From Pseudomonas arsenicoxydans (GTDB lineage: Bacteria; Pseudomonadota; Gammaproteobacteria; Pseudomonadales; Pseudomonadaceae), in NCBI RefSeq assembly GCF_006438915.1, contig NZ_RCZE01000011.1, positions 124,001-188,000 of the forward strand: a stretch of DNA of 64,000 nt, given 5' to 3'. Positions 53,000-64,000 of this stretch are shown here, piece after piece (positions within the stretch are counted from its first letter, which is position 1; each line of letters opens with the position of its first letter). The translations under genes and the position numbers were made by a program. The notes below the pieces were generated by a model, which saw only the letters and a list, made by a program, of their open reading frames with translations, did not search any database and was not told the DNA's origin.

Positions 53000-53554
53000 A
53001 TGAACCGCACCGGCCGCGCCCTTGCACTGGGCTGCCTGTTGCTCCTTCAGCCCCTGCTCGCGCACGCACAAGCGGGCGGCAACTCGTTGTTAATCCCAGC
53101 GATGGGTCGCTGCACCCTCAATACTCAGCCGCAAGATCTGACGCAAGCGCTCGCCGCCTGCCAGAAAGCGTCGGATGAAGGGGATGCGCAAGCGCAATAC
53201 GAGTTGGGTGAGTTCTACTACGAAGGCAAAAACGCGCCACGCGATCTCAATCAGGCCCTCAGCTATTTCGAAAAAGCCTCGCTGCAAGGCCACGCCCAGG
53301 CGCAATTCAAGCTGGGCACGATGTTCTTCAGAGGCGAAGGCGTTCAGGCCAATAACGTTCAGGCTTACATTCTGCTGAAAATGGCTGCGGTCAACGGTGC
53401 TGAAGATGCGCTGGACACTGCCGACGAAGTCACCGAGAAAATGCCGCGCGAAGAGCTGGAAGTGGCGACTCAGGTGCTGGGGCAAATCTTTCGTAAATAC
53501 CTGATGGAGTTGCAGAGTGCGGATGGGCGAACGCCGTTTGCACCGCTGCCCTAA
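53000..53554 (+). CDS. Exported Sel1-repeat (TPR-like) protein
   Basis: Exported protein of 184 residues. Signal peptide RTGRALALGCLLLLQPLLAH with cleavage after AHA near residue 24. Two Sel1-type repeats follow: AQYELGEFYYEGKNAPRDLN and AQFKLGTMFFRGEGVQANN (about 70-125), and then a helical C terminus. Sel1 proteins are protein-binding scaffolds in the periplasm or envelope; partner unknown. Monocistronic by position, with REPIN 12 after it. Confidence 0.83.
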   Translation: MNRTGRALALGCLLLLQPLLAHAQAGGNSLLIPAMGRCTLNTQPQDLTQALAACQKASDEGDAQAQYELGEFYYEGKNAPRDLNQALSYFEKASLQGHAQAQFKLGTMFFRGEGVQANNVQAYILLKMAAVNGAEDALDTADEVTEKMPREELEVATQVLGQIFRKYLMELQSADGRTPFAPLP

Positions 53555-53570
53555 ACCGCACAAGGCCCCC

Positions 53571-53702
53571 TGTGGCGAGGGAGCTTGCTCCCGCTGGGGC
53601 GCGAAGCGGCCCCAAAACCTTCAATAGAATTCTTTCTGACATACCACGGTGGCAGGCTTGCGACTGCTTCGCAGCCGAGCGGGAGCAAGCTCCCTCGCCA
53701 CA
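53571..53702. repeat. REPIN 12, TGTGGCGAGG family
   Basis: Inverted REP pair TGTGGCGAGGGAGCTTGCTC and complement between convergent genes. Confidence 0.9.
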
Positions 53703-53713
53703 GGGGCTCGCGC

Positions 53714-54043
53714 CTACTTCTCAGGCATCGGCATCGGAAACGGCATGACATTGCCGACCGCGCCACGAGCTTCGCTGATTTTCGGTGTACCCAGACGCTC
53801 CACCTCGTCGATGCGCACAATCGAATGCATCGGCACAAAACTGCGCACCACGCCTTCGAACTGAGCCTTGAGCTTCTCTTCGCTCGGATCGACGACCACT
53901 TGCGTGCGCTCGCCAAAGACGAACTCTTCCACTTCCAGAAAGCCCCACAGATCACTTTGATAGATCTGCTTGGCATACATTTCGTACACCTGGCCCTGGT
54001 TGAGGAAAATCACCTTGTAGATTGGAGCTTCACGTTTGGTCAT
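53714..54043 (-). CDS. DUF1820 family protein
   Basis: Cytoplasmic protein of 109 residues, function unknown. The opening IYKVIFLNQGQVYEMYAKQI and the middle LWGFLEVEEFVFGERTQVVV, with the IVRIDEVERLGTPKI segment, match DUF1820, a beta-rich family conserved in gammaproteobacteria. The open frame continues far upstream, antisense to miaB, but the ATG at 54043 starts the conserved region. It is divergent from miaB. Confidence 0.88.
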   Translation of the reverse strand: MTKREAPIYKVIFLNQGQVYEMYAKQIYQSDLWGFLEVEEFVFGERTQVVVDPSEEKLKAQFEGVVRSFVPMHSIVRIDEVERLGTPKISEARGAVGNVMPFPMPMPEK

Positions 54044-54178
54044 GGTGGGCGAGCAACACATTTGGGGATAAAAATGAGGGCGCGAACTATAGCATAGCCA
54101 CCGGACGCACAGCGGTAGGAACCTTGGGACATGTTCCCTATAATGCGCGGTTCTTTGAATCACGTGATGACTCTGTCC

Positions 54179-55507
54179 ATGGCCAAGAAGCTTTACATCG
54201 AAACCCACGGTTGTCAGATGAACGAGTACGACAGCTCGCGCATGGTCGACTTGCTGGGTGAACACCAGGCCCTGGAAGTCACCGCTCGCGCTGAAGATGC
54301 CGACGTGATCTTGCTCAACACCTGTTCCATTCGCGAACGCGCCCAGGACCGGGTGTATTCCCAGCTCGGCCGCTGGCGCGAACTTAAACTCGCCAATCCG
54401 GACATGGTGATCGCCGTCGGCGGTTGCGTGGCCAGCCAGGAAGGCGCGGCGATTCGCGATCGCGCCCCGTACGTTGACGTGGTGTTCGGCCCGCAAACCC
54501 TGCACCGCCTGCCGGAAATGATCGACGCCGCCCGCGCCACCAAGCTGCCGCAAGTGGACGTCTCGTTCCCGGAAATCGAAAAGTTCGACCATTTGCCCGA
54601 GCCGCGTATCGACGGCCCAAGCGCTTATGTGTCGGTGATGGAAGGCTGCAGCAAGTACTGCACCTTCTGCGTGGTGCCGTACACCCGCGGTGAAGAAGTC
54701 AGCCGCCCGTTCGACGACGTCATTGCGGAGATCATCCACCTGGCCGAAAACGGCGTGCGCGAAGTGACGCTGCTGGGGCAGAACGTCAACGGTTATCGCG
54801 GGACCACGCATGACGGCCGCCTGGCCGATCTGGCCGAACTGATCCGCGTCGTGGCCGCCGTCGATGGCATCGACCGGATTCGCTACACCACGTCGCACCC
54901 GCTGGAGTTCTCCGACAGCCTGATCCAGGCCCACGCCGATGTGCCGGAACTGGTCAAACACCTGCATTTGCCGGTGCAGTCGGGTTCGGACCGGATTCTC
55001 TCGGCGATGAAGCGCAACCACACCGCGCTGGAATACAAATCCAAACTGCGCAAGCTGCGGGCCGCCGTGCCGGGTATTTGCATCAGTTCGGACTTCATCG
55101 TCGGCTTCCCGGGCGAAACCGAGAAAGACTTCGAACAGACCATGAAGCTGATCGAAGACGTCGGTTTCGACTTCTCCTACTCGTTCGTCTACAGCCAACG
55201 CCCCGGTACACCGGCGGCCGACCTGGCTGACGAGACACCGGAAGCGTTGAAGAAAGAGCGTCTGAACGCCCTGCAACATCGCCTGAATCAGCAAGGTTTC
55301 GAAATCAGCCGACAAATGGTCGGTTCGATTCAGCGGATCCTGGTGACCGATTATTCGAAAAAAGACCCCGGCGAGCTACAAGGCCGGACCGAAAATAACC
55401 GAATCGTCAACTTCCGCTGCGACAATCCAAACTTGATTGGCCAGTTCGCCGACGTGCACATCGATGCCGCACAACCGCACTCGCTGCGAGGCTCGCTGAT
55501 CTCGTAA
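54179..55507 (+). CDS. miaB: tRNA-2-methylthio-N6-dimethylallyladenosine synthase
   Basis: Radical-SAM methylthiotransferase that adds the 2-methylthio group to i6A37 of tRNA; 442 residues. The N-terminal UPF0004 domain has its three cysteines ([26 protein letters not shown]), the radical-SAM cluster motif is [11 protein letters not shown] (about 157-167) and a TRAM domain ends the protein (about 375-440). The ATG at 54179 opens the conserved [11 protein letters not shown]. In pseudomonads it precedes the ybeZ-ybeY-corC-lnt genes, as here, with REPIN 13 between. Confidence 0.96.
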   Translation: MAKKLYIETHGCQMNEYDSSRMVDLLGEHQALEVTARAEDADVILLNTCSIRERAQDRVYSQLGRWRELKLANPDMVIAVGGCVASQEGAAIRDRAPYVDVVFGPQTLHRLPEMIDAARATKLPQVDVSFPEIEKFDHLPEPRIDGPSAYVSVMEGCSKYCTFCVVPYTRGEEVSRPFDDVIAEIIHLAENGVREVTLLGQNVNGYRGTTHDGRLADLAELIRVVAAVDGIDRIRYTTSHPLEFSDSLIQAHADVPELVKHLHLPVQSGSDRILSAMKRNHTALEYKSKLRKLRAAVPGICISSDFIVGFPGETEKDFEQTMKLIEDVGFDFSYSFVYSQRPGTPAADLADETPEALKKERLNALQHRLNQQGFEISRQMVGSIQRILVTDYSKKDPGELQGRTENNRIVNFRCDNPNLIGQFADVHIDAAQPHSLRGSLIS

Positions 55508-55518
55508 CACCACATCCC

Positions 55519-55534
55519 TGTAGGAGCCGAGCTT
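55519..55534. repeat. Truncated REP of the TGTAGGAGCCGAGC family
   Basis: Half REP TGTAGGAGCCGAGCTT cut at the point where REPIN 13 begins. Compare the complete member at 27492-27582. It suggests one REP element landed inside another. Confidence 0.6.
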
Positions 55535-55644
55535 TGTGGCGAGGGGGCTTGTCGGAACGCCGCATCGCCCCGTTGGATCGCGAAGCGGTCCCAAGTATTT
55601 TGCGACTGCTTCGCAGCCGGACGGGGGCAAGCCCCCTCGCCACA
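55535..55644. repeat. REPIN 13, TGTGGCGAGG family
   Basis: Inverted REP pair TGTGGCGAGGGGGCTTG and complement. It carries GTCGGAACGCCGC, also found inverted in REPIN 1. It lies between miaB and ybeZ. Confidence 0.88.
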
Positions 55645-55749
55645 GATTAAGTGCCGAAATCCGGCATCTTATTTAAGAGCTTTCGCACCCGCGCCACTGG
55701 CGTTATCCTTGATTTCATCTTAATTGCCCCAGGGCGGCTAAATACGACC

Positions 55750-56754
55750 TTGAACGCACCCATAGAACCGCATCGTTTCATCCTCGAGCCCTTTGAGGCT
55801 CGCCGCTTCGCCAATCTGTGCGGGCAATTCGACGAGCATTTGCGCTTGATCGAACAGCGCCTGACCATCGAGATCCGCAACCGCGGAAACCAGTTCGAAT
55901 TGATCGGCGAGCCTAAACACACCTCCTCCGCGGAAAACCTCCTGCGCCGTCTGTACCGGGAAACCAAGGGTACCGAGCTGTCGCCGGACATGGTGCACCT
56001 GTTCCTGCAGGAATCGGCCGTCGAAGAGATGGACAACGTCTCCCCTTCCGAACCCTCCGTCGCATTGCGCACCAAAAAAGGCATGATTCGCCCTCGCGGC
56101 TTGAATCAGCTGCGCTATGTGAAGGAAATTCTCGGTAATGACATCAACTTCGGCATCGGCCCAGCCGGTACCGGCAAGACCTATCTGGCCGTGGCCTGCG
56201 CGGTAGACGCGCTCGAACGCGAGCAGATTCGCCGCATCCTGCTGGTTCGTCCGGCGGTTGAAGCCGGCGAGAAGCTCGGCTTCCTGCCCGGCGATTTGTC
56301 GCAGAAGATCGACCCGTACCTGCGCCCGCTCTATGACGCGCTCTATGAAATGCTCGGCTTCGAACACGTCGCCAAGCTGATCGAGCGTCAGGTCATCGAA
56401 GTGGCACCGCTGGCTTACATGCGCGGTCGCACGCTGAACAACAGCTTCATTATTCTCGACGAAAGCCAGAACACCACCGTCGAACAAATGAAGATGTTCC
56501 TGACCCGTATCGGCTTTGGCTCCAATGCGGTCATCACCGGTGACATTACCCAGGTCGACCTGCCGAAAGGCACCAAGTCCGGGCTGCACCATGTGATCGA
56601 GGTGCTCAAGGACGTGCCGGGCATCAGCTTCACCCATTTCATGCCCAAGGACGTTGTGCGCCATCCACTGGTGCAGCGCATTGTCGAAGCCTACGAGCGT
56701 TTCGAAAATCGCGTGACCGAAGAAGCACCCAAGGACAACCGCCGCGATGCTTGA
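55750..56754 (+). CDS. ybeZ: PhoH-like ATPase YbeZ
   Basis: Cytoplasmic ATPase of 334 residues, linked with YbeY in rRNA processing and ribosome quality control. Walker A is [13 protein letters not shown] (about 137-149), Walker B is [11 protein letters not shown] (about 232-242), and the N-terminal domain is the YbeZ type. The start appears to be a TTG at 55750 ([20 protein letters not shown]), which fits Pseudomonas homologues; an upstream ATG would extend into REPIN 13 DNA. It overlaps ybeY by eight bases. Confidence 0.92.
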   Translation: MNAPIEPHRFILEPFEARRFANLCGQFDEHLRLIEQRLTIEIRNRGNQFELIGEPKHTSSAENLLRRLYRETKGTELSPDMVHLFLQESAVEEMDNVSPSEPSVALRTKKGMIRPRGLNQLRYVKEILGNDINFGIGPAGTGKTYLAVACAVDALEREQIRRILLVRPAVEAGEKLGFLPGDLSQKIDPYLRPLYDALYEMLGFEHVAKLIERQVIEVAPLAYMRGRTLNNSFIILDESQNTTVEQMKMFLTRIGFGSNAVITGDITQVDLPKGTKSGLHHVIEVLKDVPGISFTHFMPKDVVRHPLVQRIVEAYERFENRVTEEAPKDNRRDA

Positions 56755-57241
56755 GCTTGATCTGCAACTGGCTACACAAGCGTCCGCCCCCAGCGAAGCC
56801 GAGTTCCGCCAATGGTGCGAACTCGCCCTGCGCCAGCGCACCGCCGACTCCGAAATGACCATCCGTTTGGTCGACGAAGAAGAAGGCCGCGAACTGAATC
56901 ACACCTGGCGGCAAAAGGATTACGCCACTAACGTTCTGTCGTTCCCCGCCGACGTGCCCGACGAGTTTCTGGATATACCGCTGCTGGGCGACTTGGTGAT
57001 CTGCGTGGCCGTGGTCGAGCGCGAAGCGGCCGAACAAGGCAAGGAACTGAAGGCGCACTGGGCACATCTGGTGATTCACGGCTGTTTGCATCTGTTGGGT
57101 TACGACCATATAGATGACGACGAAGCCGAAGAAATGGAAGCACTGGAACGAACGTTGCTTGCAGAGTTGGGCTATCCCGACCCGTATGCGGACGACGAAA
57201 CCGAAACATCCCCTATCGTTACAACAAAGGATTCAGAGTAA
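56747..57241 (+). CDS. ybeY: Endoribonuclease YbeY
   Basis: Zinc-dependent single-strand RNase for 16S rRNA 3'-end maturation and 70S quality control; 164 residues. The metal site [11 protein letters not shown] (about 112-122) gives the HxxxHxxxxxH triad, preceded by ATNVLSFP and LGDLVIC. It overlaps ybeZ by eight bases and ends six bases before corC, so the three are co-translated. Confidence 0.95.
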   Translation: MLELDLQLATQASAPSEAEFRQWCELALRQRTADSEMTIRLVDEEEGRELNHTWRQKDYATNVLSFPADVPDEFLDIPLLGDLVICVAVVEREAAEQGKELKAHWAHLVIHGCLHLLGYDHIDDDEAEEMEALERTLLAELGYPDPYADDETETSPIVTTKDSE

Positions 57242-57246
57242 TCGCT

Positions 57247-58086
57247 ATGAGCGAAGATCGATCGAGCAACGGGCAGAAGTCTTGGCTGGGTAAGCTCACC
57301 CAGGCTTTTGCCCACGAGCCGAAAAACCGTCAGGAGCTGCTGGAGCTGCTGCGCGATGCACACCAGAACAAACTGTTGGACAGCGAAGCGCTGGCCATCG
57401 TCGAAGGCGCCATCCAGGTTGCGGACCTGCAAGTACGGGACATCATGGTCCCGCGCTCGCAAATGGTCAGCATCAAGGCGACCCAGACCCCTCGCGAGTT
57501 CCTGCCCGCCGTGGTTGACTCGGCCCACTCCCGCTACCCGGTGATCGGCGAAAGCCACGATGACGTGATGGGCGTGTTGCTGGCCAAGGACTTGCTGCCG
57601 TTGATCCTCAAGGAGAACGGCGACAGCTTCAACATCAAGGACCTGCTGCGCCCGGCCACGTTCGTGCCCGAGTCCAAGCGCCTGAATGTGCTGCTGCGCG
57701 AATTTCGCGCCAACCACAACCATATGGCCATCGTCATTGACGAGTACGGCGGCGTGGCTGGCCTGGTGACCATCGAAGACGTGCTGGAACAAATCGTCGG
57801 CGACATCGAAGACGAGCACGACGTCGAGGAAGACAGCTACATCAAGCCGCTGCCCAGCGGTGACTTCCTGATCAAGGCGCTGACGCCGATCGAAAACTTC
57901 AACGAGTTTTTCGACAGTGAATTCTCCGACGACGAGTTTGATACCGTTGGCGGCCTGGTGATGAGCGCGTTCGGGCACTTGCCAAAACGCAACGAAATCA
58001 CTGAAATCGGCCCTTATCGCTTCCGCATCCTGAACGCCGACAGCCGTCGGATTCATCTGCTGCGCCTGACACCAATTGCACGCTAA
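57247..58086 (+). CDS. corC: HlyC/CorC family protein (CBS domains)
   Basis: Cytoplasmic protein of 279 residues linked to magnesium and cobalt handling. A short N-terminal part is followed by two CBS domains (about 70-190, VRDIMVPRSQMVSI and VIDEYGGVAGLVTIEDVLEQ) and the CorC_HlyC transporter-associated domain (about 205-278, GGLVMSAFGHLPKRNE). Member of the ybeZ-ybeY-corC-lnt cluster. Confidence 0.94.
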   Translation: MSEDRSSNGQKSWLGKLTQAFAHEPKNRQELLELLRDAHQNKLLDSEALAIVEGAIQVADLQVRDIMVPRSQMVSIKATQTPREFLPAVVDSAHSRYPVIGESHDDVMGVLLAKDLLPLILKENGDSFNIKDLLRPATFVPESKRLNVLLREFRANHNHMAIVIDEYGGVAGLVTIEDVLEQIVGDIEDEHDVEEDSYIKPLPSGDFLIKALTPIENFNEFFDSEFSDDEFDTVGGLVMSAFGHLPKRNEITEIGPYRFRILNADSRRIHLLRLTPIAR

Positions 58087-58094
58087 GGATTGAA

Positions 58095-59618
58095 ATGCAC
58101 CGTCTGACCCGTCCCGGCTGGCCCGGTAATCTGCTGGCCGTGGCGGCCGGTGCAATCACCACCCTGGCGCTGGCGCCGTTCGATATCTGGCCGCTGGCGT
58201 TGCTGGCGGTCGGTTTCTTTTACGCTGGTTTACGCGAACTGAGCCCACGTCAGGCCCTGGGTCGTGGCTGGTGTTTCGGTTTTGGTCTGTTCGGCGCCGG
58301 CACTAGCTGGATCTACTACAGCATTCATAACTTCGGCGGCGCTTCGGTGCTGCTGGCAGGCTTGTTGATGCTGGCGTTCACCGCAGCGATTGCCTGGTTC
58401 TTTGCCCTGCCCGCCTGGATTTGGGCGCGCTGGTTGCGTCGCAATGAAGCACCGCTGGCAGATGCCTTGGCGTTTGCAGCATTGTGGGTCGGCCAGGAAG
58501 CATTTCGCGGCTGGTTCCTCACCGGTTTCCCGTGGCTCTATTCCGGCTACAGCCAACTTGATGGCCCATTGGCCGGGCTCGCACCTTTGGGCGGGATGTG
58601 GCTAATCTCCTTCACGCTCGCCCTGACGGCCGCGCTGATCTGCAACGGGTTGCGTCTGGTGCGCACCGGACGTAAAGGGTTTATCGCGGCAGGCGCGTTG
58701 TTGCTGGTCGGCCCGTGGGTGGCTGGCATGGCCCTGAAAGAACACGCCTGGACCAGCCCGGCAGGCCCAGCGCTCAGCGTTGCAGCGATTCAAGGCAACA
58801 TCGAACAAAGCATGAAGTGGGACCCGGCGCAGCTCAACGCGCAACTGGAGCTGTACCGTGACATGAGTTTCAGCTCCAAACGCGTCGACCTGCTGATCTG
58901 GCCGGAAACCGCAGTGCCGGTGCTCAAGTCGTCCGCCGAGGGCTACCTGAACATGATGGGTACCTTCGCCGCCGAGCGTAATTCGGCGTTGATTACCGGC
59001 GTGCCGATCCGCCAGGAAGTGCGTCACGAGAAACGCTTCTTCAACGGCATTACGGTCGTCGGTGAAGGCGATGGCACCTACCTCAAGCAGAAACTGGTGC
59101 CGTTCGGCGAATACGTGCCGTTGCAGGATGTACTGCGCGGGCTGATCGCGTTCTTCGACCTGCCGATGTCTGATTTCGCCCGTGGACCGGCCGACCAGCC
59201 GATGCTGCAGGCCAAGGGTTATCAGATTGCGCCGTTCATCTGCTACGAAGTGGTCTATCCGGAATTTGCCGCCAGCCTCGCGGCCCGCAGTGATTTGCTG
59301 CTGACCATCAGCAACGACACCTGGTTCGGCACCTCCATCGGCCCGCTGCAACATTTGCAAATGGCGCAGATGCGCGCACTTGAGGCAGGCCGCTGGATGA
59401 TCCGCGCCACCAACAATGGCGTGTCCGGGCTGATTAACCCGTTTGGCCAGATTACCGCGCAGATCCCGCAATTCGAACGCGGCATCCTCTACGGCGAAGT
59501 GGTGCCGATGCACAACCTGACGCCGTACCTGCAATGGCGTTCGTGGCCGCTGATTATCGTTTGTGTGCTGTTGTTTGGCTGGGCGTTGATTGCCAGCCGG
59601 ATGGCAAAAACCGTCTGA
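58095..59618 (+). CDS. lnt: Apolipoprotein N-acyltransferase
   Basis: Adds the third acyl chain to the N-terminal cysteine of lipoproteins at the outer face of the inner membrane; 507 residues. An N-terminal six-helix membrane domain (about 1-215) precedes a nitrilase-fold domain with the Glu-Lys-Cys triad: IWPETAVP (Glu about 271), KLVPFGEYVP (Lys about 333) and FICYEVVYPE (Cys about 382). Last gene of the ybeZ cluster, starting eight bases after corC. Confidence 0.96.
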   Translation: MHRLTRPGWPGNLLAVAAGAITTLALAPFDIWPLALLAVGFFYAGLRELSPRQALGRGWCFGFGLFGAGTSWIYYSIHNFGGASVLLAGLLMLAFTAAIAWFFALPAWIWARWLRRNEAPLADALAFAALWVGQEAFRGWFLTGFPWLYSGYSQLDGPLAGLAPLGGMWLISFTLALTAALICNGLRLVRTGRKGFIAAGALLLVGPWVAGMALKEHAWTSPAGPALSVAAIQGNIEQSMKWDPAQLNAQLELYRDMSFSSKRVDLLIWPETAVPVLKSSAEGYLNMMGTFAAERNSALITGVPIRQEVRHEKRFFNGITVVGEGDGTYLKQKLVPFGEYVPLQDVLRGLIAFFDLPMSDFARGPADQPMLQAKGYQIAPFICYEVVYPEFAASLAARSDLLLTISNDTWFGTSIGPLQHLQMAQMRALEAGRWMIRATNNGVSGLINPFGQITAQIPQFERGILYGEVVPMHNLTPYLQWRSWPLIIVCVLLFGWALIASRMAKTV

Positions 59619-59632
59619 CCCTGCTGAGCTTT

Positions 59633-59734
59633 TGTGGCGAGGGGGCTTGCTCCCGCTGGACTGCGCAGCAGTCCCAAACTTTTCAGAATGAGGGGCCGCT
59701 TCGCGACCCAGCGGGAGCAAGCTCCCTCGCCACA
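59633..59734. repeat. REPIN 14, TGTGGCGAGG family
   Basis: Inverted REP pair whose left arm reads TGTGGCGAGGGGGCTTGCTC and whose right arm is the complement of the GAGGGAGCTTG subtype. The two arms thus come from slightly different subtypes. It lies between lnt and a convergent gene. Confidence 0.88.
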
Positions 59735-59752
59735 GGGTATCGTTCGACAGAT

Positions 59753-60514
59753 TTATCGGTAGAAAAGCGAATACCCGATCTGCCCCACCGCCTCGTTCAT
59801 CAATTGCCCGGACTGCCAGATCGATTTGAATTCCGGCATCCAGCCGCCCAGCGGCCGGGCATTGTCCACACCTAAAAACCCCACTGGCGCGGGCACCACT
59901 TCAAACCCTGCCTTCTGGAAGCTCCAGACCGACCGCGGCATGTGCCACGCCTGAGTCACGACCACCACCCGCTTGATGCCCTGAGGCAATAACACTTCGG
60001 CACTCAACTGCGCGTTTTCCCACGTCGTGCGGCTGCGCCCTTCCTGCCAGCGTACCGTCACGCCAAAATCATCGAGCAGCGAGTCCGCCATCAACTTCGC
60101 TTCGGTGGGTGGCGTACCGTAATGCAAGCCACCGCTGGTCAACACGGGCAGACCGGAAGCCTTGGCCAGACGCGCCGCATAGCGCTCACGCTCCAACCCC
60201 ACGCCAGTCGGCTGGTCGGTGCCCCACGCCACGTCGCCGCGCTCGCGCCCGGAACCCAACACCACGATGGCGTCCGCGCGCTGGTCCAAGGTCGCCCATT
60301 CGTCGCGTGACAGCGGCGGTTCGCGTTCAAGCGCCTTGGCGCTCCACTGCACCGCCACGGGCAAACTCATCAGCCAGAAACCACCAAATCCCAAGGCAAA
60401 GCACACACTCGCAAGCCTTGGTCTTGAGCGGCGCAACCACCACGCGAGGACCAGCAGCAGCAAAAGAATGCCAGGAGGTAACAGAAGTTGTTTCACAAAA
60501 TATCGAAAAGGCAT
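59753..60514 (-). CDS. YdcF/ElyC family membrane protein
   Basis: Protein of 253 residues with two N-terminal hydrophobic segments (LLLPPGILLLLLVLAWWL and LASVCFALGFGGFWLMSLPV). The DUF218 domain follows with DAIVVLGSGRERG (about 85-97), VLTSGGLHYGTPPTEA and VVVTQAWHMPRSVWSF. The group includes ElyC, needed for envelope integrity in E. coli, and SanA-like proteins. It is convergent with lnt. Confidence 0.85.
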   Translation of the reverse strand: MPFRYFVKQLLLPPGILLLLLVLAWWLRRSRPRLASVCFALGFGGFWLMSLPVAVQWSAKALEREPPLSRDEWATLDQRADAIVVLGSGRERGDVAWGTDQPTGVGLERERYAARLAKASGLPVLTSGGLHYGTPPTEAKLMADSLLDDFGVTVRWQEGRSRTTWENAQLSAEVLLPQGIKRVVVVTQAWHMPRSVWSFQKAGFEVVPAPVGFLGVDNARPLGGWMPEFKSIWQSGQLMNEAVGQIGYSLFYR

Positions 60515-60630
60515 CGAGCATCTCCAGAGATGCCCGAAGCCTAAGTGGGTTGACGCAATGCGACAACAGATATGGAAGGACTATGCTTCACAAGAGTTAA
60601 TAAGAAGCCGCGTCATGACCTCAAGTGCCC

Positions 60631-60951
60631 TTACTTGAATTGCAGAGACCGGACCTTTACCGCGTCCCTGCCTGGTGCTTTGTCCTTGAGCCAGATGACT
60701 TTGGCCGAACGTGGTGCGTCGAGTTGCTTCACTGCTGCTGACAAGCATCCGTGTGTCTCACGTTCACTGCGATCCAGATAGGCTTTGACCAATTCAAACT
60801 CTGCGGGGCTCAGGCCGCGCAATTCCAGCTCCAGGGGACGCTCATCGCGCAGCCGGCCTGCGGTTTTTGCAGCGTCCAAGGCCATTCCCAGACGATCGAT
60901 CAGTCTTTCATACAGCTCCGGTTTTGTGACTTTTTGCTGTGACTCAACCAT
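60631..60951 (-). CDS. Small hypothetical protein upstream of leuS
   Basis: Hydrophilic protein of 106 residues that I do not recognise. It is predicted helical (YERLIDRLGMALDAAKTAGR, LSPAEFELVKAYLDRSERET), with many charged residues and one cysteine, and ends in a basic stretch (KDKAPGRDAVKVRSLQFK). No signal peptide or membrane segment. It is divergent from leuS, with 279 bases between the start codons. The frame ends cleanly and third positions are GC-rich, so it is probably a real gene. Confidence 0.65.
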   Translation of the reverse strand: MVESQQKVTKPELYERLIDRLGMALDAAKTAGRLRDERPLELELRGLSPAEFELVKAYLDRSERETHGCLSAAVKQLDAPRSAKVIWLKDKAPGRDAVKVRSLQFK

Positions 60952-61170
60952 CCCTCACCTCATTGAAGATAAGACTCGCTCCCCATTTAGAGCTTAGCTT
61001 CCATGAACAAACCGGCTGAACACTGCGACCAACGGCCCTCGCAGCCGTTTTTGCGAGACGCGCGGGCGTAATCAGGGTTTCCCTCGGTAGAGTGCGGTCA
61101 TGTATGCTACGGCGCTTCCTGTAACTCCACTTCCAGCGCGGCTGGGCACCGAAACGCCGATTTGGCGTGA

Positions 61171-63837
<2,667 letters not shown>

Positions 63838-63845
63838 TTGGATCA

Positions 63846-63868
63846 GGCGCCGGGCCATGCCCGGCGCC
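63846..63868 (+). other. Strong hairpin between leuS and lptE
   Basis: A perfect 10-bp GC stem GGCGCCGGGC/GCCCGGCGCC with a 3-nt loop, eight bases after the leuS stop codon. There is no T-run, so it is not a normal terminator. It could stabilise the leuS message end or reduce read-through into lptE. Confidence 0.6.
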
Positions 63869-63925
63869 GAGTAAAACCTTTCGGGCCGCACGATCGGCCC
63901 ACATGGTTTCAAGGGGAGCAACAAA

Positions 63926-64000
63926 ATGATCAAACGCAATCTGCTGGTGATGGGCCTTGCGGTCCTGTTGAGCGCCTGCGGTTTCCAGCTGCGCGGCACC
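63926..64000 (+). CDS. lptE: LPS-assembly lipoprotein LptE (5' part, cut by window end)
   Basis: Only the first 25 codons are in the window. They encode a lipoprotein signal peptide with lipobox LLSACGFQLRG (Cys at 18); CGFQLRG is the hallmark start of mature LptE, the outer-membrane plug partner of LptD in lipopolysaccharide export. AAGGGGAG about seven bases upstream is a strong ribosome site. Position directly after leuS is as in other gammaproteobacteria. Confidence 0.9.
   Translation, partial: MIKRNLLVMGLAVLLSACGFQLRGT

Noticed and set aside
53714-55315. Apparent 533-residue protein made by reading DUF1820 from far upstream
   Set aside because: The upstream 424 residues are antisense to miaB. 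The conserved DUF1820 region begins at the ATG at 54043.
9708-59734. CRISPR arrays suggested by many short palindromic repeats
   Set aside because: The repeats are paired REP sequences scattered singly between genes, without regular spacers or cas genes.

Overview
The window is 64 kb of high-GC chromosome from a member of the Pseudomonas fluorescens group. This rests on core genes in typical pseudomonad order (ybeZ-ybeY-corC-lnt, leuS-lptE, thiD-thiE-hemL), pseudomonad-type proteins such as the two-domain dehydroshikimate dehydratase QuiC, and 14 REP doublets (REPINs) of the families that litter P. fluorescens genomes. About 62 protein genes are present. I saw no rRNA, tRNA, insertion sequence, integrase, prophage or CRISPR array. 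The last gene (lptE) is cut by the window end.

Layout: 0.1-4.5 kb holds an exported DUF4879 protein, a purine permease, trmA, a DUF4160-DUF2442 pair and a small tautomerase. 4.6-11.5 kb holds a LysR gene and a quinate/shikimate catabolic cluster: aroQ, quinate/shikimate dehydrogenase, a TetR regulator, quiC and an MFS importer. 11.5-27.5 kb is mixed housekeeping and accessory functions: EamA exporters, an IclR regulator, a zinc metallopeptidase, a secreted hydrolase, HAD phosphatase, tesB, GNAT, a deacetylase-fold enzyme, a flavoprotein, a DEAD-box helicase, Lrp, an exonuclease, an NYN protein and envelope proteins. 27.6-34.7 kb is an amine or amino-acid catabolic locus: NitT/TauT-type ABC importer, class III aminotransferase, aldehyde dehydrogenase and a divergent LysR. 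34.8-43.9 kb runs from hrpB through an apparently inserted nucleotidyltransferase/winged-helix pair, a lipoprotein, a cation efflux protein, an exported Gln/Asn-rich protein, an Lrp gene, DUF2788 and rluE. 43.9-64 kb is mostly core: amn, aidB, a hybrid sensor kinase, thiD-thiE-hemL, a Sel1-repeat protein, DUF1820, miaB, ybeZ-ybeY-corC-lnt, a YdcF protein, leuS and the start of lptE.

How the genes work together: in the quinate/shikimate cluster the importer, dehydrogenase, AroQ and QuiC would convert quinate or shikimate to protocatechuate. Two operator types recur there. A TetR-type box (5557-5574 and 9923-9940) and a PcaR/IclR-type box (5507-5521 and 9945-9959, the latter inside a perfect 23-bp palindrome) lie upstream of aroQ and between quiC and the importer. 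This suggests dual control by the local TetR protein and by an IclR-type regulator such as PcaR.

The most unusual segment is the nucleotidyltransferase/winged-helix pair (37433-39180). It looks lower in GC than its surroundings, its genes overlap, its promoter region carries phased repeats, and a 13-bp direct repeat (GTATAACGGCGAA) brackets it exactly in an otherwise core stretch. It is a candidate toxin-antitoxin or abortive-infection cassette. No function here was tested: all calls come from reading sequence and from knowledge of the families.
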